DNA of 64,000 bases from the NCBI GenBank assembly GCA_030433215.1, contig JAUIMC010000003.1, positions 124,001-188,000 of the forward strand, in the 5' to 3' direction. The number at the start of each line of letters is the position of its first letter. Positions within the stretch are counted from its first letter, which is position 1. Shown piece by piece: positions 10,101 to 16,979 of this stretch. The notes beneath the pieces are model-generated. The model made no database searches. It worked only from the letters and a program-made list of their open reading frames with translations, and was not told where the DNA came from. Position numbers and translations under genes: made by a program. The DNA is from Alphaproteobacteria bacterium (GTDB lineage Bacteria > Pseudomonadota > Alphaproteobacteria > Caulobacterales > Parvularculaceae).

Positions 10101-10360
10101 CTCTTTGCAGGCTTAGCCGGCTCAATCTCCTGCGTCGTCAATTCGAGGTCCGTTATGTCCGACCGATAAATCGACCCGCCGCGGCCCTTACCCTTTGCCA
10201 AAACGCCCTCATCAACGAGCCTATCTCGTGCGGCCTCGTAATCCGCGTCGCTCACATTGGGTAAGCGTTCGCGCAGCAACGCGAGAAGAGCTCCGTTGCC
10301 GATGGAAGCCCCATCCTCAGGGGTGAGAGCTAGAATTAGGTCAGCAAGTCGGTCCGCCAT
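7190..10360 (-). CDS. mod: Type III-like DNA adenine methyltransferase Mod, with long extensions
   Basis: Beta-class amino-methyltransferase: the catalytic motif DPPY (IDPPYGIKYG, about residue 290) precedes the AdoMet motif LDPTCGSGTT (about 570). The N-terminal 75 residues look like a winged helix, followed by a lysine-rich linker (KRKSTKKKKATKK). At about 1056 residues it is much longer than the roughly 650 of common type III Mod proteins, with a C-terminal part of some 350 residues that I cannot assign and that may read the target or dock Res. The start is placed at the ATG at 10360; an upstream TTG at 10384 would add 8 residues, and neither has a clear ribosome binding site. It is divergent from the DUF2779 gene across about 130 bp. 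Confidence 0.88.
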   Translation of the reverse strand: MADRLADLILALTPEDGASIGNGALLALLRERLPNVSDADYEAARDRLVDEGVLAKGKGRGGSIYRSDITDLELTTQEIEPAKPAKRKSTKKKKATKKSGEPVQVSAYRHGDMRVNNPEVGMVHADTDPDSAKTTWAYDPHLDPALNFDSARAGIEKLIDDALESGDADRMRDALAELKRLQAPYLNWTGKAEKTSFEIDTVSLHVHERVDPSTILSNAAKRLKGKDAKAQWQQADLFAAPFENLPLRQALDFYKHEKGWSNRLVTGDSLLVMNSLVTKESMGGKVQMIYIDPPYGIKYGSNFQPFTNKRDVKDRSDDDLTQEPEMIKAFRDTWELGIHSYLTYLRDRLMLARELLSESGSVFVQIGDENFHTVRNILDDVFGPTNFAAQIAFKATDPLGQKGLAKVYDHILWYGKSLPDLKFRQIYRDRDVSDDKEYRFIDPIKDVETPINRKSKEFLARVYRRRNATSSGFTPSCTFDLPFLGMKFPPSGNKSWSSNFEGMARVIKADRLFQLGKDPYYKQYQRDFPLSQYDNCWTDKPAAQGKSYVVETAAKFVERCMLMTTDPGDLVLDPTCGSGTTAFVAEKWGRRWITCDTSRVAITLAKQRLMTAGFDYYALRYPHEGLKGGFDYETVPHIMLSSIANNPDIDTIYEMHHPKIEAALGALNKALIANPPGPLTPLQGVRKGKAVNFAQGESLHEWEVPFDWPDDWPDLARKAFDDFHGARQAMQKEMDSSIADHSEQETLYDKPTIDKNRLRITGPFSVEAVPAPTVLSLDENFTPAEADDSVARSGETSRQSLWRDELLKTGVRGKDGAMLKFAEFETLPGTRYLHASGALADTGERVVVSFGPEHAALEQRQVEEALNEAYTLMPKPKFILFCAFTFDPEAAKDIDELNVPGVTFLKVQMNTDLLTEDLKKKRASNESFWLMGQPDVEVRKRKDDHWEVEVHGFDYFNPKTGEIESGGTKQIAMWSLDTDYDQRSLMPHQVFFPMADAKGGWNRLKKTIRAELDEDLLDQFHGTISLPFEAGDNKRVAVKIVDDRGIESLKIVSLED

Positions 10361-10491
10361 CAAATACGCGCCATTTTCTTTCAAAACTTCAGATAGTTAC
10401 CGTGAGTCATCAACGGGGGACAGCCGAGAATCACCGGTCAGGATAGATTTGAAACTACAGTATTTTCTAAGTAAAGCTGTAAATATCCGCC

Positions 10492-11970
10492 ATGCGCCTC
10501 ACAAAGTCTCTCATAGCTGCCTTTGATCAATGTCCGAAGCGCCTATGGCTTGAGGCGCATAAAGGCGCGCCACCCCAGGAAATCCCTCAAGCAGAGCTCC
10601 GGAAGGCCGAAGGAGAGCGCATCGGCGTTATAGCACGAACGCTTCGGCCTGGTGGAACCCTTGTCGACTCGCATCTCGGTCAGGAAGAAGCCCTTGCATT
10701 CACGCAAAAACTTCTGGCAGCGACGCCGCCTGCTCCGATCTTTGAGGCGGCTTTCCTTCATGACAATACCTACATCCGTGTCGATATACTAACGCCGTTG
10801 CCGGGCGGCTCGTGGTATCTTGTTGAAGTCAAAAGTGCGGCGAGCCTCAAGGATCATTATGTGCGCGACCTCGCCACCCAGCTCTATGTAGCGAAAGGGG
10901 CTGGATTAAACATAGGCAAAGCAAGCGTATGGCATATCGATAGCTCATTCATTCTCAGGGCCATCGATGAGTATGACGGTCTCTTCTCCGAACAAAATGA
11001 TACAGAGAACTTTGACGTAATCGTTGACGGGCGACCGCAGGATATCTCTACCGCGCAGCACATTTTAGATGCTGATGAACCGGATGTTGATGTGGGCGAT
11101 CACTGCACTTCGCCGTACGATTGTCCGTTTCAGGATTACTGCTCTTCGTTGCATCCAAGCCCACCCGATTGGCCGACGACCCTGTTACCTGCCGCCGCCG
11201 GTAAGAAAGCCGCTGCCGCACTTGCCGACCTAGGAATTGAGGACCTTTTGCAGGTTCCTATCGGCTACTTCGACGATCCAAAATTGCACCGCATCCACCA
11301 AGCCACCGTTTCGGGTATTGCCCATCACGAGCGAGAGGCAATACGAAAGAAGATCGCAGAATGGCGCTATCCACTTCATTTTCTTGACTTCGAGACCATC
11401 CAATTCGCCGCGCCTATCTGGCTAGGCGGGAAATCCTACGCTCAAACACCATTTCAATTCTCAAATCACATTCTTCAAGAGGATGGTGCGCTATCACACC
11501 ATGAATTTCTTGACCTGTCAGGGAACGATCCACGACGCGCTTGCGCTGAGGCGCTAGTTGAAATTCTCTGCGCGCCGGATGTGGAGGAAGGCTCCATCGT
11601 CGCCTATTTCGCCGGTTTTGAGAAGCAGTGCATCAAGGGCCTCGCGCTCATATATGACGATCTGCGCGAAAGCCTGATGGGCATTCACGAGCGCGTCGTT
11701 GACCTGCTTCCAGTGGTGCGCGAGCACTATTATCATCGAGATCAGCGCGGGAGCTGGTCGATCAAGGCAGTGCTTCCGACCGTTTGTCCGGAACTCGACT
11801 ATGCTGATCTTGAAGTGAAGGATGGAACAAACGCTCAATCAGCTTATGTTCAGGCAATTGATCCCAGCACCCCGCCGCAGAAAAAATCTGCAATCGGCAG
11901 TGCGCTCAAAGAGTATTGCAAGCGCGATACACTAGCTATGGTGAAGCTGTTGTTGGCTCTATCCGAATAG
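10492..11970 (+). CDS. DUF2779 protein: Cas4-like nuclease plus DEDD exonuclease
   Basis: 492 residues. The N-terminal half has the layout of Cas4/AddB-type PD-(D/E)xK nucleases: a first cysteine in CPKRLW (C14), core residues D98, E112 and K114 (VEVKS), Q130, and a cysteine triplet C205, C211, C217 that could complete a 4Fe-4S site. The C-terminal half carries LDFET (D299, E301) and YCKRD (Y475, D479), which fit motifs I and III of a DEDDy 3'-5' exonuclease. Both active sites look intact. DUF2779 proteins have no established function known to me. Its place next to restriction-modification genes suggests nucleic-acid degradation in defence or repair; this is inference. Confidence 0.8.
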   Translation: MRLTKSLIAAFDQCPKRLWLEAHKGAPPQEIPQAELRKAEGERIGVIARTLRPGGTLVDSHLGQEEALAFTQKLLAATPPAPIFEAAFLHDNTYIRVDILTPLPGGSWYLVEVKSAASLKDHYVRDLATQLYVAKGAGLNIGKASVWHIDSSFILRAIDEYDGLFSEQNDTENFDVIVDGRPQDISTAQHILDADEPDVDVGDHCTSPYDCPFQDYCSSLHPSPPDWPTTLLPAAAGKKAAAALADLGIEDLLQVPIGYFDDPKLHRIHQATVSGIAHHEREAIRKKIAEWRYPLHFLDFETIQFAAPIWLGGKSYAQTPFQFSNHILQEDGALSHHEFLDLSGNDPRRACAEALVEILCAPDVEEGSIVAYFAGFEKQCIKGLALIYDDLRESLMGIHERVVDLLPVVREHYYHRDQRGSWSIKAVLPTVCPELDYADLEVKDGTNAQSAYVQAIDPSTPPQKKSAIGSALKEYCKRDTLAMVKLLLALSE

Positions 11971-12097
11971 CCAATATCAATGTCTTGATTACAAAATTCC
12001 CGCTTGACGGGTAATACCGCGGATCTGAATTCCGATAAGAAAATTTGTGGCAATGCCCTGCAGAAACGCAGAGGCACTCGAAAGTTCCGCACCGCGA
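11971..12097. other. Short convergent intergenic region
   Basis: 127 bp between convergent genes. It holds only weak inverted repeats (for example CCCGC and GACGGG around 11999-12011) and no clear terminator. Confidence 0.3.
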
Positions 12098-12673
12098 TTA
12101 TTCGCCATCCTCTTCCTCGAGATCTTCATCGTCATCGTCGTCGTAGTAGTCCTCTTCGTCATCATCATAGTGAAACGCGCTATCATTCCAGATGGTCGCA
12201 AGGCATTTTTCGTCGGCCTTAGGAGTCAGCGAAGTGCGCCCCGTCAGTAAAAGTAAGTCGCGATAGGCGGCGAATGCGAGCATGTCGAAAGGATTGTCGA
12301 AGCTCCGAGCGTCATGATCGGTGAGGCGCCAGAGAATGAGCTTCTGCGCAATCTCTTCGAAGGTGCCGGCCCGCGTTCGCGCTCCGAACTGGATGAGTTT
12401 CTTCTCAGCGGCAAACCAGGCGCGCTCATTATCCTCGACCGCTGCAAGTTCAGGGCAATCGTTGAAAGTTTTGTACCGGGCTGACGCGTCTGCTTCGACA
12501 CGGTTTCGTTCGGCCATAATACTTTCGAGTTGGGCGACCATGTGACGGTATTCGCTGATTAGTATGCCGAATGGCGACTCTGCCGCCGTCACGTCAAAGG
12601 GATTGTTTAGATCGAAATCGGCCGGGGCGATCAGCGAGGCGGCGCCTTGGAGAATTGTTCGACGAGTTGTCAT
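12098..12673 (-). CDS. Unrecognised protein with RR leader and acidic tail
   Basis: 191 residues, family not recognised. It begins MTTRRTILQGAASLIA, which resembles a twin-arginine leader but lacks a long hydrophobic stretch and an AxA site, so export is doubtful. Residues 35-75 are helical, with SPFGILISEYRHMVAQLESI and a following coiled-coil-like stretch. The last 30 residues are almost all Asp, Glu and Tyr, encoded by a GAT/GAC/GAA-rich simple repeat. Similar small acidic proteins occur in alphaproteobacterial phages and islands. It could be a DNA mimic, as ArdA is, but nothing in the fold proves that. Confidence 0.65.
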   Translation of the reverse strand: MTTRRTILQGAASLIAPADFDLNNPFDVTAAESPFGILISEYRHMVAQLESIMAERNRVEADASARYKTFNDCPELAAVEDNERAWFAAEKKLIQFGARTRAGTFEEIAQKLILWRLTDHDARSFDNPFDMLAFAAYRDLLLLTGRTSLTPKADEKCLATIWNDSAFHYDDDEEDYYDDDDDEDLEEEDGE

Positions 12674-12803
12674 TGGGCTTTCTCTCCCGTCTCGCGGAAT
12701 GCGAGATATTTCGAAGGAAGATTCGAGATTTTGCGAATCGTTAGGCGCATGGGTGACCCTCCACGACTTGCCAAAAGTAACGATAATTTATATTCTAATA
12801 CTA

Positions 12804-12857
12804 TTTTTTATATCTTGCGACAAGCGCTTTTTTATATTTAGTTGCGTTTTTTGATAT
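12804..12857 (+). repeat. Three T-rich boxes upstream of the XRE gene
   Basis: TTTTTTATAT occurs at 12804-12813 and 12828-12837, and TTTTTTGATAT at 12847-12857. They lie in unusually AT-rich DNA directly in front of the regulator gene, the last box 20 bp before its ATG. They could be operator sites for the XRE protein and include possible -10 elements. The region 12674-12877 has no other feature. Confidence 0.45.
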
Positions 12858-12877
12858 CCTCTGCCCATTGTTCCGGG

Positions 12878-13123
12878 ATGATTACCCCAGAACAGTGTCG
12901 GGCGGCTCGTGGCTTGCTGGATTGGACCCAGCAGGAGCTGGCGGCGAACGCCAAGATCAGCAATCAGACTGTCCGGAATTTTGAACACAGAAGCAGCGAA
13001 CTGCGAGACAGCACCGCTCAGCTTTTGCGGATGTTGTTTGAGGCCAATGGCGTCGTTTTCATCGACGAGAATGGTGGCGGTCCGGGTGTGCGGCTGGAAA
13101 AACCTGTGAAAAGCGGTGATTAG
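12878..13123 (+). CDS. XRE-family helix-turn-helix regulator
   Basis: Small regulator of 81 residues from the ATG at 12878 (MITPEQCRAARGLLDWTQQE). A TTG 36 bases upstream would lengthen it but adds a non-family N-terminus. Residues 3-60 form a Cro/C1-type HTH: RAARGLLDWTQQELAANAKI, then SNQTVRNFE as the recognition helix. The C-terminal FEANGVVFIDENGGGPGVRL is the usual short ending of alphaproteobacterial one-domain XRE regulators. It may repress itself and nearby genes; T-rich repeats precede it. Confidence 0.85.
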   Translation: MITPEQCRAARGLLDWTQQELAANAKISNQTVRNFEHRSSELRDSTAQLLRMLFEANGVVFIDENGGGPGVRLEKPVKSGD

Positions 13124-13434
13124 CCGAAGCCTCAATTTCGGACGGCCGTCTATTCGCAAGACACCGTGTCTTGCTTCGCGTCATCGCAATTTACCGGCAA
13201 AACAGAATTCTGCCGGTAAACCGGGAACGGCCTATCGTCCACTGTCCATGGACCGTGGACATTCGTATCCCCCGAGAATGGCGGCGGGCCGGCCGTCCGC
13301 CAGGCAAAACCTGCCAGAAATTAGGAGGGGTAGTTGGAGCCTTTAATAGCGAATTTTCTTATTAAAGGTTCGCGCGCCTACCTTAAATAAGGCTCTCCGG
13401 ACCGCTTGCTGAAAGGCTGTTTCTGGTTCAAGAC
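13124..13434. other. Intergenic region dense in inverted repeats
   Basis: No gene is seen. Four inverted repeats follow one another: GCAAGACA/TGTCTTGC (13156-13174, 3-base loop); TTTACCGGCA/TGCCGGTAAA (13190-13220, 11-base loop); a 24-bp near-palindrome centred on TCCATGGA (13237-13260); and CCTTTAATA/TATTAAAGG (13340-13368, 11-base loop). The first lies 33 bp after the XRE stop and could act as a terminator stem, though no T-run follows. Confidence 0.6.
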
Positions 13435-13462
13435 TATACCACAAATTATCTTTTGTGGTATA
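13435..13462. promoter_or_regulatory. Perfect 11+6+11 palindromic operator before the nucleotidyltransferase
   Basis: Arms TATACCACAAA (13435-13445) and TTTGTGGTATA (13452-13462) are perfect inverted copies separated by 6 bases. The element ends 10 bp before the ATG at 13473, so a bound protein would cover the start region. The right arm contains a TATATT-like -10 sequence. It is probably an operator for a dimeric repressor; the regulator is unknown, though the XRE protein upstream is a candidate. Confidence 0.65.
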
Positions 13463-13472
13463 TTGAGCGGCT

Positions 13473-14489
13473 ATGACACCGATCCCACTGACTTTGCAGA
13501 CGCTCTATCAGGACCTTCTTCAGGCCCATCTCGACCGCGCGCCTGAAGAAATGACCGGCTCCCCGCATATCAGGAAAAGCGGCGGAAAGTCATTCTGGTA
13601 TGTGACGGTGCGGGCGCCTGGCGGGGCGCACCACCAACATTTCGTCGGTCCTGACAACGAGGATACGCGGGCGCGCATCGAGCGCTGGAATGCGGCGCGA
13701 AACGACGCGCGCGCATTCCGGGCGAATGCGTCCGAAAAGGCAGCGGCCTTGAGATCTGCGCGTCTTCCCGCGCTCGACATGACCACCGGCAAGGTTTTGC
13801 GCGCCATAGCGCAGGCCGGCGCATTCCGGCTCGGGGGCGTCCTTGTCGGCACGCATGCATTCCGGCTCTATGACTTGGAGCTTGGGGCGCGGATTTCATC
13901 GGGCGCAACTGCCATCACCGCCGATATCGACGTGGCCTCATTTGAAAAACTGTCCCTGGCCGTCGATGACCACGCCGAGCCGCAACTTCCTGAAGTCCTG
14001 CATTCTCTCGGCATGAGCCCCATCGGTTCGCTTGATGCAAAGAAACCGACACGGTGGCGCATGGCTGACAGCGATTTCGTTGTCGATTTTCTGGCGCCAT
14101 CGTTCGACGAACGGGAAGGACCGCAGAAGCTCGAAGCGTTGGGCGTGTGGGCGCAAGGCCTGCATTTTCTGAATTTTCTAATCCGCGATCCAATATCGGC
14201 GGTAGCGCTCTATCGAGAAGGCGTCCTTGTGCAGATTCCGCGCCCCGAACGCTTTGCAATCCATAAGCTGATTGTCGCTGCGCGTCGCCGCGGCCCCGGC
14301 AAAGCCAAGACGGAAAAGGATATCGAGCAAGCGCGAGCCCTGATTACAGCACTCGCCGAAATGCGCCCCCAAGAACTTACGAGCGTTTACGAAGAAGCTT
14401 TGCAGCAGGGAGAAGCATGGCGGAAAGCCATCGAAGACTCATTGAAGCGCGCGCCTGACATACGCGAACTTATCAAAAACGCGATTTGA
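13473..14489 (+). CDS. GSU2403-family nucleotidyltransferase-fold protein
   Basis: 338 residues. The N-terminal 60 residues hold the family's characteristic FWYVTV...HHQHFVG strand region. The nucleotidyltransferase core follows: LGGVLVGTHAF (about 120-130), the metal-binding pair in TADIDVA (D151, D153) and a third acidic residue in DFVVDFL (D205). Proteins of this fold transfer nucleotides to RNA, protein or small molecules; related MNT and AbiEii enzymes are toxins or antitoxin modifiers in defence systems. No partner gene is evident next to it. It is preceded by a strong palindromic operator and lies in the accessory segment. Substrate unknown. Confidence 0.75.
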   Translation: MTPIPLTLQTLYQDLLQAHLDRAPEEMTGSPHIRKSGGKSFWYVTVRAPGGAHHQHFVGPDNEDTRARIERWNAARNDARAFRANASEKAAALRSARLPALDMTTGKVLRAIAQAGAFRLGGVLVGTHAFRLYDLELGARISSGATAITADIDVASFEKLSLAVDDHAEPQLPEVLHSLGMSPIGSLDAKKPTRWRMADSDFVVDFLAPSFDEREGPQKLEALGVWAQGLHFLNFLIRDPISAVALYREGVLVQIPRPERFAIHKLIVAARRRGPGKAKTEKDIEQARALITALAEMRPQELTSVYEEALQQGEAWRKAIEDSLKRAPDIRELIKNAI

Positions 14490-14786
14490 ATATGCATCGA
14501 AAATTATTTCGTCCTAATGCTGACAAACATGCGCAAACGTGATACAGAATAGATCATGTTTGGGAACTGAATTACCCAAGCGTAATGAAGTGTTGGTATG
14601 ATGCTTGGTACACGGATGAACAACCTCTCGCAGCATTTTGATAGTAAAATCAGACTCGGGACGGCTGATTCCTCTCCTGGCACCAAAACAGAGTTTTCCA
14701 CTGTCCGGCATCAGCCCCGATAGGGCTGCCTTCCGCCTCAAGGCATCGCCAGGAAGACTGGCTTGCCGCAAGGAAAACCGGAAAAT
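14490..14786. other. Intergenic region, no feature seen
   Basis: 297 bp between the convergent nucleotidyltransferase and metalloprotease genes. Only short frames without ribosome binding sites or recognisable composition are present, and no clear terminator hairpin. Confidence 0.5.
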
Positions 14787-16871
14787 TTACTCCAGGAAAT
14801 AAATCCCAACATTCGCCGCCTCATGGTCACAGTGTTCGAGGCGGCTCGATAAATCGCATACTGAAATGGCTGGCATGACCTCGCCGTCATATCGCGCAAT
14901 ATGAGTAATGTACTGAATCAGACTTGTGACTCTCGCATAAGCAAGGGCCCGATCATCAGGGTCGCCTCCATCATCATAGGTTGCGTGAATGGCTATGCTT
15001 TTCGCCCCTTTTAAAAACAGGTCTCTTGTGGCGTCATGAATATCTGCATGCGTTGACGGGACCACCTGCCCCCCGTCCAGCCGAAAAGAATAATCCGCAC
15101 CGCTTGGGCACACTGTTGTGAGCTTGCTTCTTACGGGGCAATGATCCCTGACGATGGGAACCCGCACGACACGAGCCGGATCGGCAGGCATGGGCGAGGC
15201 CGGGATTTCTGTTCCCGTCTCCTCACCATCTCCGTCTTCCTCCTCGCCATTATCCGGCGATCCCGCCTCTTCTCCCTCGCTCACAAGGCTCAATAATCTT
15301 CTTGTTTGACCGAAAGCGTTTCCGCCATGGGGGGACCCAAATGAAACGCCATCGATGCTGATGAGCTCCGAGGATAGAAAAGGAAGGCGCGTATCGACCA
15401 GAGAACCAGAAGCCGTAAGCGTTCCAATACGCTCCTCACCTATTTCGGCCACCCGTGCATAGGCGTCATCTTTTGGCGGCTGCGCCGCCCCCAGCTCATG
15501 GTCAACGCCCAAAAGGTGAGCGACTTCATGCGCCAGGGTCGAGCTCGACTCCGCCGCCGTGCAAGCGTGATTCACCCAGCCTATGCGAGGCAGCTTTAGC
15601 GCCCGAACATCGCCGGTCGCCACGCCGCAAGGAACATCTCCCTCTATGAGGGCCACAGGGCTAATGAAGATCCAAAGTTTTTGAAGGTTACTCTCGCTGT
15701 CTCCAAGCTTGCGGGTCAGCGCCGTCATCTCTTGACGGGAGTAGTTCTGACATAGCTCGTTTTTTCTAGGGTCAATTTTGGATTTGTGCTCCCTTCTGGG
15801 ATTATGCCTGAGGGACGCATCTTGCACGAAACAGTACCCCATCTTCCCAAGAGCCTCTCTGATCCGGGCGGAGTCGACCGAAAAATAGTCTGTAGCCCTT
15901 TCAATGCGAACGATAGAGTCAGCATTGTGATACCCGAGCACTTTCAGGCTTTCCTCTAAAAACAGCTTGTTCACAGAGAGCAAGTCATCGATTTCGTCAT
16001 CCATGCTTTCATGCAAAATGACGATGTCGAGTCTTTCCGCCGGCTCAGTCAAGGCGGTGTAATCGTAAACGCGATAACGCTTATCGGCTGAAATTTTTTC
16101 TATCCCTGCTCCGGGTATGTGACGCGAGGTGGAAAAGTCTTCTCCATTTTCATGACCGGCGTCATCCGTTTCAAACGTCAGCTCCGAGAATATTCTCCGC
16201 GTCGCACCCTCCCCGCAGCTTATTTCCTCCCATATCGTCTTGCTCTCTTCTCTTGTCTCGGTGATTTTCAGCCGTTTCCCGCGCCTCGCCACGAATATGG
16301 TGCTGCCATCGCTGCGCTTGCTTCTGATCAACCCTCCCTTTGGTCCGCCTGGAAAATATTCCAGGCTTTTCTCCAAAGTCGGAGCGCGGGACTCAATATC
16401 AAGGATGAGTGTGTTGGCATTGGCGAGATTGCCGTCCGGCTGTTGAAGGTCGCCTGCGAAGGCTTCCGTTTCAAGAAGCAAATGCCTATCGGGAGACCTT
16501 CCATATGTCTGGCGAATTAAGTCCAGCCGCTCGCTCTCGCACCTATTCAATGCCCCTTCAAAGTTCTTGAGCAAGAGCACCCTGTCAGGCTCCACAGCCA
16601 GCTCGGTGCGCATTTTTACTTGCTGCGGTTCCTCGTCATCTCCCAGCATTGCTGAGATCTCTAACGCCCTGTCAGGCATGACCCCCTGACTTACAAGAAC
16701 ACTCTGAAATTGGGCTGCAGTGGGAATTGCCGGCGCGGCTATGTCCTTTTTTATCGGGCAAAGGGTTTCGCATTTTCTTTCGAACCGTGAATTTTCGCCC
16801 AGCACCCAGACAACAAGAAAAAGAAACAGCAAAACGAAGACTGCCATGCCTATTGCGATGACGGTTTTCAT
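14787..16871 (-). CDS. Membrane-anchored metzincin-like zinc metalloprotease
   Basis: 694 residues, no family recognised as a whole. One N-terminal hydrophobic segment (about 4-24) without a cleavage site predicts a signal anchor with the bulk in the periplasm. The extended zinc motif HEVAHLLGVDHE at 448-459 has the metzincin pattern HExxHxxGxxH, with H448, E449, H452 and H458. Several cysteines around 30-40 and 350-440 could form disulfides. After about 525 there is an acidic Gly/Glu/Asp-rich linker, then a C-terminal domain (about 585-694) with four cysteines and a helix-strand pattern that may bind a partner. I see no clear Met-turn, so the metzincin assignment rests on the zinc motif. It is divergent from a lipoprotein gene. 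Confidence 0.75.
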   Translation of the reverse strand: MKTVIAIGMAVFVLLFLFLVVWVLGENSRFERKCETLCPIKKDIAAPAIPTAAQFQSVLVSQGVMPDRALEISAMLGDDEEPQQVKMRTELAVEPDRVLLLKNFEGALNRCESERLDLIRQTYGRSPDRHLLLETEAFAGDLQQPDGNLANANTLILDIESRAPTLEKSLEYFPGGPKGGLIRSKRSDGSTIFVARRGKRLKITETREESKTIWEEISCGEGATRRIFSELTFETDDAGHENGEDFSTSRHIPGAGIEKISADKRYRVYDYTALTEPAERLDIVILHESMDDEIDDLLSVNKLFLEESLKVLGYHNADSIVRIERATDYFSVDSARIREALGKMGYCFVQDASLRHNPRREHKSKIDPRKNELCQNYSRQEMTALTRKLGDSESNLQKLWIFISPVALIEGDVPCGVATGDVRALKLPRIGWVNHACTAAESSSTLAHEVAHLLGVDHELGAAQPPKDDAYARVAEIGEERIGTLTASGSLVDTRLPFLSSELISIDGVSFGSPHGGNAFGQTRRLLSLVSEGEEAGSPDNGEEEDGDGEETGTEIPASPMPADPARVVRVPIVRDHCPVRSKLTTVCPSGADYSFRLDGGQVVPSTHADIHDATRDLFLKGAKSIAIHATYDDGGDPDDRALAYARVTSLIQYITHIARYDGEVMPAISVCDLSSRLEHCDHEAANVGIYFLE

Positions 16872-16979
16872 AAGCCCCCCGGCAATGTATCAATCTATGT
16901 TATAATATATCAACTTGTTCCAAGCATTGTTTGAGTCTATTTAAAGTAAAGATTGATATTTTTTCTAGAGGGGGGTTCT
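16872..16979. promoter_or_regulatory. AT-rich divergent promoter region
   Basis: 108 bp between divergent starts, far richer in A and T than its surroundings. On the plus strand TTGAGT (16931-16936), 17 bases, then TGATAT (16954-16959) fits a sigma-70 promoter for the lipoprotein, followed by a G-rich ribosome site at 16967-16976. On the minus strand TTGATA (16912-16917 reversed) begins a plausible promoter for the protease. Confidence 0.5.

Noticed and set aside
12118-12175. CRISPR-like or simple tandem repeat of CATCGTC type
   Set aside because: It encodes the acidic tail of the 191-residue protein; low-complexity codons, no spacers.
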